Source: Kiritimatiellales bacterium
GTDB taxonomy: Bacteria > Verrucomicrobiota > Kiritimatiellia > Kiritimatiellales > Pontiellaceae
Assembly (NCBI GenBank): GCA_021734595.1
Contig: JAIPIO010000168.1
Coordinates: forward strand, 1 to 8,678
Direction: 5' to 3'
DNA length: 8,678 nucleotides
Shown: positions 1-7,200 of the stretch, piece by piece
How the letters are laid out: every line of letters begins with the position of its first letter
How positions within the stretch are numbered: the first letter of the stretch is position 1
The notes under the pieces: model-generated
What the model saw: only the letters and a program-made list of their open reading frames with translations
What the model was told of the DNA's origin: nothing
The model's database searches: none
Position numbers and translations under genes: made by a program

Positions 1-701
1 ATCCAATCGGCGGTGACGGTTGAAACAAAGGGAATCTTCGGCGCGGACAACTTCACGTTCCCAACCACCTCCGCGAACGGTTCGATCATTGGATCCATCA
101 TGGCCGAATGGAAGGCGTGCGACGTGCGCAGGGGTTTGCAGGTTATGCCGTTGGCCTTAAGCTGCTCCGCCACGGCTTCGACCGCATCCGTCGGCCCGCT
201 CAGCACGCACAGCCCAGGCGCGTTGAGCGCGGCGGGCGTCACGTTTTCAGGGAGGCGTTGCTGAATATCTTCAAGCGGTGCACGGACGGAAAGCATGCTG
301 CCGCCCGGCAGCTCCTGCATCATCTGTCCGCGGGTGGCGACCAGCCGCAACGCGTCTTCGAGCGTCATCACACCGGCCACGCAGGCGGCGGCAAATTCCC
401 CGATGCTATGCCCGACCATGGCGTCTGGTTCAAAACCCCAGCTCCGCAGCAACCGCGCCATGGCATATTCAATGGCAAAGATGGCCGGCTGGGTATAGTG
501 GGTTTCCTTCAGCAGCTCCTGCGCTTCCTCCAATTTATCGGCTGGCGGATAAAGCAGGTCAAGCAGGCCACGGTCCATCAGCGGCGCCAGGATTCCGGCG
601 CACTCCTCCACCGTCTGCCGGAACAGCGGTTCGGTGTCGTACAGGTTTTTGCCCATGCTGACATACTGCGCACCCTGACCAGGGAACATAAAGACCAGTG
701 G
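1..701 (-). other. Acyltransferase domain, malonyl-CoA type, truncated by window edge
   Basis: Starts near residue 1148 with LVFMFPGQGAQYVSMG. The nucleophile is Ser1246 in GHSIGE (405-407), followed by the conserved Arg in TRGQMMQ. HAFHSAMMDPM at 1342-1352 (HAFH from base 119) is the malonyl-specific form of the selectivity motif; methylmalonyl types usually show YASH. The domain continues past base 1. Confidence 0.93.
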
Positions 702-3700
702 CGGGCGGCTGCCCGACCACTGGCGGGACGCCAGCCGGGCGGGCGGGCGTTTTTCCAGCACTGCGGCCGCATCTTCAGCCGAGGCGCACACGGCACAGCG
801 CCGATGGGAAAATCCCCGGCGTCCGGTCTGAAGCGTAAAAGCGGCATCGGCGCAGTCGGCTTCGGAATGGGCTTGGAAATACCCAGACAGGTTCGCCGTT
901 GCGCTGTCCAGCGCGGTTTCGGTCTTTGCCGAAAGCAGCAGAAGCTGGCGCGGGCGAACGGATGTTCCAACCTTTGGAACGTCGGGCGCCTCTTCCAGTA
1001 TCACATGGGCGTTGGTGCCCCCCACCCCGAAGGAGCTGACCCCGGCGCGGCGCGGGGACTCGCCCGGCTGCCATTCCACCAGCTTGGCGTTGACGTAAAA
1101 CGGCGTGTTTTCCAGATCGAGCTGCGGGTTGGGCTTTTCAAAATTGAGTGTGCCCGGAATCTTGCGGTGATAGAGCGAAAGCGCGGTCTTGATCAGGCCG
1201 GAAACTCCCGCCGCGGCAATCAGGTGCCCGACGTTGCTTTTCAGCGAACCAAGGGCGCAGAACTGCGTGCGGTCCGTGCCAACACGGAAGGCCTGCGTCA
1301 GCGCGGCGACCTCAATGGGATCGCCCACAGGCGTGGCGGTACCGTGCGCTTCCACATAGGAGATGGTATCCGGGGCAACGCCTGCATCGGCATGCGCCAT
1401 GGCAATCGCGCCGGCCTGCCCATTGACGCTGGGTGCCGAGAAGCTCATTTTTTCGGCACCGTCGTTGTTCAGCCCCACGCCGCGGATCACCGCATAAATG
1501 CGGTCGCCATCGGCTTGCGCATCCTCCAGGCGCTTGAGCACAACCATCGCCGCGCCGTTATTGAAAGTGGTGCCCTGTGCATCGGCATCGAACGGCCGGC
1601 AACGACCGTCCGGAGAGAGCATCCCACCCTCCTGGTAAAGATAGCCGCTGTTCTGCGGCGTCGTGATGGACACGCCGCCGGCCAACGCCATATCGCACTG
1701 GCCGCTTTCCAATGATTGGAAAGCCTGGCAGACCGCCGTCAACGAGGTGGAACAGGCGGTGTGAACGCTCACGCCGGGCCCGGTCAGGTTGAGCTTATAG
1801 GCCAGACTCGTGGCAATATAATCCTTCTCGTTGCCGACCATGGTCTGGAATGCGCCGATGGCGGCCATACGGTCGGGGCGGGTCAGCACATTTTCGTGGT
1901 AGTAGGTGCTGTTGCCCATGCCGGCGAAAACGCCGATGATTCCGACGTACGATGAAGAATCATAGCCCGCGTTTTCCAAGGCATGCCACCCGGTTTCAAG
2001 CATCACGCGCTGCTGCGGATCCATCACTTCGGCTTCGCGTGGTGTGAACCCGAAGAATGCGGCGTCGAACTTGTCCGCATCGGCAATGATGCCGCGCGCT
2101 TTCACATAGTCGGGGTTTGCGCGTAGCACAACGTCAACAGAAGCATCCAGTTCATCGTCATTGAAGAAGGTGACGGAATCCACGCCGTCGCACAGATTCT
2201 GCCAGAAGGTGTCCACATCATCCGCACCAGGAAAACGGCCGGCCATGCCGACAATCGCAACCGCCTTTTCCGCCCTGACTCCACGTGCTGCGCGTTCGTG
2301 GATCTTTTTCGCGGCGTTGTCCACTTCCGTACCCGCTTCAAGGAACGCTGCCAGGTTGGCCACGGTTCCCTGCCGGAACATCTGCGCCACAGGCACCTCC
2401 ACTCCGTGTTCCTGCCGCAATCGGGAAATAAAGCGCAGCAGCAGCAGTGACGTGCCGCCCAGTTCAAAGAAGCTGTCATGGATGCCCACGGCATCGAGGC
2501 TGAGAATCTCCCGCCAGAGAAGAACGATTTTCTTTTCCCACTCCGAAACCGGCGCGGCGTATTCCGTATCGAGTTGCGGCCGCTCCGCGCCGGGTTTTGG
2601 AAGCGCCCGACGGTCCACCTTCCCGCTGGGCGTCATCGGAAATTCATCCATCATCGTGAAAGAGGAAGGCACCATGTAGTCCGGCAGTCGCTCCGCCAGC
2701 CAGCCGCGCAGTTTTCCAATGGTTGGAACTTCGCCGGAACGCGGCAGGATATAGGCCGCGAGGCTCCAGCTGCCGGGCTGCTGCTCCCACGGCACGGCGA
2801 CCGCCTGCTTGACGGACGGCATGCCGCCAAGCACGGTTTCGATCTCGCCCAGCTCAATCCGGTAGCCGCGGATCTTCACCTGATTATCGGCGCGACCGAT
2901 AAATTCAATGTTACCGCCGGGCAACCGCTGCCCTAGGTCGCCGGTGCGGTACATGCGCGCCTCCGGCTCGGCGCTGAACGGATCGGGAACAAATTTTTCG
3001 GCCGTACGCTCCGGTTGATGCAGGTAGCCGCGCGCCACCGCGATGCCGGCAATATAAATTTCGCCCTTTTCGCCGTCGGGCACTGGCTTGAGCTGTTCAT
3101 CGAGGATGTGGATCTGCGTGTTTTCGATCGGGGTTCCAATGGCTGGAAGATCGGGCCAACCCGCGGGATCGCCTTCCAGCATAAACTGCGTCACCACGTG
3201 GGCCTCGGTGGGACCGTAGTGATTCGCCAGCGTACAGTCCGGCAACCGCTTGAACAGGTTGCGGATGTAGCGGTTGACCTGCAGCTGTTCTCCGGCGGTG
3301 ATCACCTCGCGCAGCGGGGAAGGCAGCAGGTTCTGGCTGTCGGCCGTCTCCGCAATATACTGCAACGCCGCAAACGGCAGGAACAGGCGTTCAATGCGGT
3401 GCCGGTTGATAAATTCCACGAGGCGGAGAGGATCGAGCCGCTCGTCGTCGGAAATCAGCACCAACGTGCCGCCCGAACAGAGCGTGGCGAAGATTTCCTG
3501 AAACGAAACATCGAAACTCAGCGGGGTAAACTGCAGCGTGCGGGACTGAGGCGGCAACGTGGACTGGCCATTCTGCCAGCGAATCAGGTTGACCAGCGGG
3601 CGGTGGTGCATGGCCACGCCTTTCGGCTGGCCGGTGGAGCCGGAGGTGTAGATGACGTAGGCCAGGTTTTCATCCGTGGCGAGGCATTCTGGCGGGACAT

Positions 3701-4142
3701 CGCTTTCCTGCTCGGCCGCGGAAACCGCAACAGCCATGCCGATCCGCCTGACCGGCTGACCGGCGAATAGATCCTCGTGCCGTTCATCGGTCAGCAGCAA
3801 CGCTGCACGGGAATCCTCCAGCATAAACCGCAGACGCTTCGGCGGATATTCCGGATCCAGCGGCAGGCAGGCGCCACCCGCTTTCAGGATGGCCAAAACG
3901 GAAATAATCGCTTCCGGCGCGGCACGGTCCAGGCTGAGACCGACCAGCGCGTCGGGACCGACCCCCTGCCGCTGGAGATAATGGGCCAACCGGTTGGCGC
4001 GGTCTTCCAACTGCTGGAACGTGAGTTTCCAACCATTGGAAACAAGCGCGCAATGATCAGGGTGTTCTTCAACCTGCTTTTCAAACAGCTGGTGCAGCAA
4101 TCCCCCTTGTGTTGAAAAAGCCTTTTTCTTGTTAAATATCAC
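1..4142 (-). CDS. Hybrid NRPS/type I PKS, A-PCP-KS-AT; proline-loading, 3' end outside window
   Basis: First 1,380 residues of a hybrid synthetase; the frame is still open at base 1. It starts at GTG 4140-4142, with AGGGG seven bases upstream and an in-frame TAA 13 codons before. Domains: A 14-515, PCP 528-602 (Ser565), KS 624-1050 (Cys797, His933, His973), KS-AT linker 1051-1147, AT from 1148 (Ser1246) to the edge. The A domain begins almost at once after a short Lys-rich start (MIFNKKKAFS), with no condensation or obvious docking domain, so it looks like a loading module. Predicted work: activate L-proline, load it on the PCP, transfer the prolyl group to the KS and extend it with malonyl-CoA. 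An ACP, and any reductive domains or more modules, would lie past the window. It shares strand with, and follows by 80 bases, the gene for the thioesterase-ended NRPS. No frameshift or lost catalytic residue is seen. Confidence 0.97.
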   Translation of the reverse strand, partial: MIFNKKKAFSTQGGLLHQLFEKQVEEHPDHCALVSNGWKLTFQQLEDRANRLAHYLQRQGVGPDALVGLSLDRAAPEAIISVLAILKAGGACLPLDPEYPPKRLRFMLEDSRAALLLTDERHEDLFAGQPVRRIGMAVAVSAAEQESDVPPECLATDENLAYVIYTSGSTGQPKGVAMHHRPLVNLIRWQNGQSTLPPQSRTLQFTPLSFDVSFQEIFATLCSGGTLVLISDDERLDPLRLVEFINRHRIERLFLPFAALQYIAETADSQNLLPSPLREVITAGEQLQVNRYIRNLFKRLPDCTLANHYGPTEAHVVTQFMLEGDPAGWPDLPAIGTPIENTQIHILDEQLKPVPDGEKGEIYIAGIAVARGYLHQPERTAEKFVPDPFSAEPEARMYRTGDLGQRLPGGNIEFIGRADNQVKIRGYRIELGEIETVLGGMPSVKQAVAVPWEQQPGSWSLAAYILPRSGEVPTIGKLRGWLAERLPDYMVPSSFTMMDEFPMTPSGKVDRRALPKPGAERPQLDTEYAAPVSEWEKKIVLLWREILSLDAVGIHDSFFELGGTSLLLLRFISRLRQEHGVEVPVAQMFRQGTVANLAAFLEAGTEVDNAAKKIHERAARGVRAEKAVAIVGMAGRFPGADDVDTFWQNLCDGVDSVTFFNDDELDASVDVVLRANPDYVKARGIIADADKFDAAFFGFTPREAEVMDPQQRVMLETGWHALENAGYDSSSYVGIIGVFAGMGNSTYYHENVLTRPDRMAAIGAFQTMVGNEKDYIATSLAYKLNLTGPGVSVHTACSTSLTAVCQAFQSLESGQCDMALAGGVSITTPQNSGYLYQEGGMLSPDGRCRPFDADAQGTTFNNGAAMVVLKRLEDAQADGDRIYAVIRGVGLNNDGAEKMSFSAPSVNGQAGAIAMAHADAGVAPDTISYVEAHGTATPVGDPIEVAALTQAFRVGTDRTQFCALGSLKSNVGHLIAAAGVSGLIKTALSLYHRKIPGTLNFEKPNPQLDLENTPFYVNAKLVEWQPGESPRRAGVSSFGVGGTNAHVILEEAPDVPKVGTSVRPRQLLLLSAKTETALDSATANLSGYFQAHSEADCADAAFTLQTGRRGFSHRRCAVCASAEDAAAVLEKRPPARLASRQWSGSRPPLVFMFPGQGAQYVSMGKNLYDTEPLFRQTVEECAGILAPLMDRGLLDLLYPPADKLEEAQELLKETHYTQPAIFAIEYAMARLLRSWGFEPDAMVGHSIGEFAAACVAGVMTLEDALRLVATRGQMMQELPGGSMLSVRAPLEDIQQRLPENVTPAALNAPGLCVLSGPTDAVEAVAEQLKANGITCKPLRTSHAFHSAMMDPMIEPFAEVVGNVKLSAPKIPFVSTVTADW
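964..980. repeat. Palindromic repeat copy, exact TTCCAANNNTTGGAA
   Basis: Perfect 7-base arms GTTCCAA/TTGGAAC around CCT. It lies in the KS-AT linker of the hybrid synthetase and is translated there as VPKVGT (residues 1055-1060), a segment not conserved between PKSs. Confidence 0.8.
993..2273 (-). other. Ketosynthase domain accepting an aminoacyl-PCP
   Basis: Residues 624-1050, from AIVGMAGRFPGADDVDTFW to SSFGVGGTNAHVILEE. The catalytic triad is intact: Cys797 in HTACSTSL (1752-1754), His933 in EAHGTATPVGDP (1344-1346) and His973 in KSNVGH (1224-1226). TACSTSL, in place of the TACSSSL common in pure modular PKSs, is frequent in hybrid-line KS domains that follow NRPS modules. Decarboxylative condensation should add a C2 unit to the proline carboxyl. 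Confidence 0.95.
1704..1724. repeat. Palindromic repeat copy, exact core with 9-base arms
   Basis: The longest copy: arms GCTTTCCAA/TTGGAAAGC around TGA. It lies inside the ketosynthase and is translated as FQSLES (808-813). QSL is partly conserved at this site in KS domains, so part of this copy may be protein-driven. Confidence 0.75.
2337..2561 (-). other. Peptidyl carrier protein domain before the KS
   Basis: Thiolation domain at residues 528-602, core DSFFELGGTSLLLL, with phosphopantetheine attachment Ser565 encoded at 2448-2450. It has Thr before the active Ser, unlike the two GGHS carriers of the upstream gene. It hands the prolyl thioester to the adjoining ketosynthase. Confidence 0.93.
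2714..2728. repeat. Palindromic repeat copy, exact core TTCCAATGGTTGGAA
   Basis: Six-base arms around TGG. The same 15-mer recurs at 8140-8154 and, in opposite orientation, at 4027-4041. It is translated as VPTIGK (472-477) in a variable loop of the proline A-domain C-terminal subdomain, before PDYMVP. Confidence 0.8.
3134..3148. repeat. Palindromic repeat copy, one mismatch
   Basis: TTCCAATGGCTGGAA, one base from the family form. It is translated as LPAIGT (332-337) at the A6-region IG.P site of the proline A domain, where IG is naturally conserved, so the match may be partly protein-driven. Confidence 0.6.
4005..4019. repeat. Palindromic repeat copy, one mismatch
   Basis: TTCCAACTGCTGGAA, one base from the family form and only seven bases before the next copy (core 4027-4041). 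It is translated as FQQLED (42-47) near the N-terminus of the proline A domain. This segment resembles a conserved A-domain motif, so chance similarity is possible. Confidence 0.5.
4025..4043. repeat. Palindromic repeat copy, exact core with 8-base arms
   Basis: Arms GTTTCCAA/TTGGAAAC around CCA. On the coding strand it contains the same 15-mer as the plus-strand copies at 2714 and 8140. It is translated as SNGWK (35-39) near the start of the hybrid synthetase. Confidence 0.8.
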
Positions 4143-4222
4143 AGACGATCCCCTGCATTCGCTTAATTCATCAAGAGTGTATTATCACCTTTGGGCAAAG
4201 GCAACCCGGTGCAACGGGAAAA
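4143..4222 (-). other. 80-base intergenic spacer between the two synthetase genes
   Basis: The only non-coding stretch in the window. It is more AT-rich than its flanks on the side next to the downstream gene. It holds an in-frame TAA (4182-4184) that limits how far upstream the downstream gene can start, a short CCTTTG/CAAAGG inverted repeat (4188-4201) without a T-tract, and the ribosome binding site of the downstream gene. No convincing terminator or promoter is seen, so the two genes are most simply read as one operon. Confidence 0.75.
4150..4154 (-). promoter_or_regulatory. Ribosome binding site for the GTG-started hybrid synthetase gene
   Basis: On the minus strand AGGGG lies seven bases before GTG at 4140-4142. 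Between that GTG and the in-frame TAA at 4182-4184 there is no ATG, GTG or TTG codon in frame, so this site decides the start. Confidence 0.7.
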
Positions 4223-7200
4223 TCAGGTGAATTCGTCAATACAGCCCTGCAGCACTTCGGCGAGCGCGCGCACATTCGGTTCGTGCATCATTCGGCGGTG
4301 ATCGCCGCATATCAGATGCACTTCATGCTCATCGGCGAGCAGCTTCCAGCCCATGGAAACATCGGGAAGACTTCCGGGTTCGCGTTCATCGGAGCGGAAC
4401 AACTCGACTTTGCCGGGATAGTGTCGCGCCCGGAATTTTTTACTGGCCTTCCGGTTTCGCCGATACACTTCTTCCCGGTTCCTAAGGGCACCATGCTGAA
4501 CCGCCACTTCCAGTTCCTGCTGAACATCCTGGACCCCGGCGAATGAGATTCGGTTCAGAATCCCGCGCCATAGATATCGCCGTTGATCGCGAAAATTCAT
4601 GGTAGCGAACGTCATGATACTTCCCAACAGGCATTTTATCCGCAGGCTGATTGCCTTCGGGGAATGGGCATGGGTATCAAACAATGCCAGCAATGCCACA
4701 TCCAACTGCCGGATCTTCAGCTGACGTGCCATTTCGGCAGCTACCGTGCCACCGTAGCACCATCCCGCCAGCATGTACGGACCCGATGGATAAAACTCCG
4801 TCAGCAGATCCACATAATGCGCGGCCATTTCCTCAATGGAGCGATGAGTATGGTTAACATCGTTCAGCCCCAACGACTGGAACCCGTAGCAGGGCTGGTT
4901 GTTTTCCAGATGATGAATCAAGCTGGCATACATCAGCACATCGCCGGGTGCGGTATGCACAAAGAAAAGCGGGGGCCTCATCGAATCGCCATGCCTCAGT
5001 GTCACCAGCGAAGACCACTTCAGGTTTTCCGACTCCACCGCAAAATTAGACTGTAGCTCCAGCACCGTTTCCTCGACCGTCGGATGCTGGAAAAGCTGTT
5101 CTACACGCAGCTCATAGCCCGACTTTCCAAGATGATCGATAAGTCGAATCGCCAATAGCGAATGACCGCCAAGCTCGAAGAAGTTATCCCGAATGCCAAC
5201 TTTTTCCACACCCAGCACTTCGCGCCAAATGCCCGCAAGCGCCTTTTCGTCGGGCGTGCGCGGAGCAATAAACTCGTCGGATGCCACCAGCGCGGTTGGA
5301 TCTGGATCCGGCAACGCCTTGCGGTTCACCTTCCCGTTGGGGGTCAGCGGAATGGCATCCAGCTCAATAAACGCCATCGGGACCATATAGTCGGGCAGGC
5401 TTTCCTTGAGCAGGTTCCGAAGGCTGGAAACATCCACCTCGGCGTTTTCCAGGCATTGGAAATATCCTGCCAGTTGGTTGTTGCCGTCCGGCCCCTTGTA
5501 GGCATTCACCACCGCCTGCTTTACGCCTTCGTGCCGCGCCATGACCTGTTCAATCTCTTCGAGCTCAATGCGAAAGCCGCGCACCTTCACCTGGAAGTCC
5601 ACCCGACCGAGACATTCCACCCGTCCGTCCGGCAACCACTTCGCTAGATCGCCGGTTTTGTAGATCTGTTCCCCAGGCCGGAACGGATTGGGAATAAAGA
5701 CGGACTGTGTAAGTTCGTCGCGCTTGTAGTAGCCGCGCGAAACCCCTTCACCGCCAATCCAAAGTTCGCCGGTTACACCGATCGGAACGGGCTGCATTTT
5801 GTCGTCAAGAATGTAGAACGAGGTGTTGGCGACCGGCCGACCGATGGAGATCGGTCCAAGGTCGCCACGCTGCACCTGCTCAGCGCTCGCCCAGACCGTC
5901 GTTTCCGTCGGGCCGTACATATTCCACAGTTCGCCGCCGCCTTCGAGCAACGCGTCTGCCAACTCGCGCGGCCAGCTTTCGCCGCCGCACAGCATTTTCA
6001 GGTGCTTCTCCCCCCGCCAACCACTGTCTACCAGCATCCGCCATGTTGCGGGGGTGGCCTGCAGCACCGTCCCGGTGTTTTGAATCTGCTCGGTGAGCAG
6101 GCGGACGTTCATCACCGTCGACCGCGGCAGAATAGCCACGCTGGCTCCTGTGATCAAAGGCAGATAGAAATCCAAGCCGGTAATATCGAAGCACGGTGTG
6201 GTGATCGCCAGTACCGTATCGGTCGGCGTCAAGCCGGGTTCATGCCGCATCCGCAGCAAAAAGTTGACAAACGGGCGGTGCTCAATCTGCACGCCCTTGG
6301 GCTTGCCGGTCGAACCCGATGTATAAATCATGTAGGCGAGGTTGCTGGATGACACCTCAACTGCCGGATTGTTTTCGGAATAAGCCGAAAGATCCAGTTC
6401 GTCGAGCAAAACGCGTGTTTCAACATCCACAGTTTCTGAAACTGAACTTTCCGTAATCAACAAAACCGCGTCGCTATCTTCAATCATGTATGCAATGCGC
6501 TCCGGCGGGTAGATCGGATCGAGTGGAACGTATGCGCCACCCGCCTTCCAGATGGCCAGTTCCGCAATCACCAGTTCGGGGCCACGGTCGAGACAGACGC
6601 AAACTTTCGTTTCAGCCTTCACGCCTTTTTCCACCAGCAGATGCGCAAGCCGGTTCGCGCGCCCGTTCATCTCGGCATACGAAATGGCCGCGCCCTCGAA
6701 AAGGATGGCGGTTGCATCGGGGGTTTTTTCCACCTGCGCCTCAATGAGCGCATGCGTGCAGACTTCCCGTGGATAATCCGCCTCCATGGCGTTCCATTCC
6801 ACCAGCAGCTGCTTGCGCTCCGCTTCAGAAAGCAGGGAAACACCGGTGATCTTCTGCGCGGGATCGTCGCAAACATTCGCCAACACGTTCTGGTAGTTCT
6901 CAACCATCCGTTCGATGGTAGAGGCATCGAAAAGATCGGTGTTGTAGTAGAAGCATCCGCGCAAGCCGTGTTCGTCTTCGTCGATGCTAACCCACAGATC
7001 CATCAAGGCCTGCCCGCTTTCGATCCCCACCGGGCGGATTGGCATCCCGCCGAGCGTCGTCTCCGTTTCCGGGAAATGGTTCAGGCTGAACAGCACCTGG
7101 TAGAGCGGGGTCATGCTCAGGTCGCGGGGAACATCGAGTTGGTCGATCACGCGGTCGAACGGCAGTTCGTGGTGTTCGAAGCCCTCCAGCGTGGTCTGCT

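Larger units (their letters stand above)
2598..4103 (-). other. Adenylation domain, predicted L-proline (loading)
   Basis: Complete A domain at residues 14-515 of the hybrid protein, with A3 YVIYTSGSTGQPKGV, A5 NHYGPTEAHVV, A7 YRTGDL, A8 GRADNQVKIRGYRIELGEIE and A10 TPSGKVDRRAL. Pocket residues by manual alignment are D211, V212, Q215, L253, I281, A283, H308, V316, V317 and K508, giving DVQLIAHVVK. This matches at all ten positions the proline code I recall. Pipecolate or a substituted proline could share the pocket but is less likely. Confidence 0.94.

Noticed and set aside
108..1715. A 535-codon open frame on the plus strand.
   Set aside because: It lies fully antisense to the KS-AT region, whose minus-strand translation carries all expected catalytic motifs. 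The plus-strand product has no recognisable domain. It results from strong third-position GC bias, as do the other plus-strand frames (for example 3015-3770 and 6641-7432).
4181..4186. GATAAT (minus strand) as the -10 box of an internal promoter for the hybrid gene.
   Set aside because: No -35 hexamer at proper spacing: TTGCAC is 22 bases away and TTGCCT only 12. One hexamer in an AT-richer spacer is weak evidence.
4188..4201. Inverted repeat CCTTTG/CAAAGG between the genes as a terminator.
   Set aside because: The stem is about five usable pairs with a tight loop and has no following T-run. It is more likely chance than a Rho-independent terminator.
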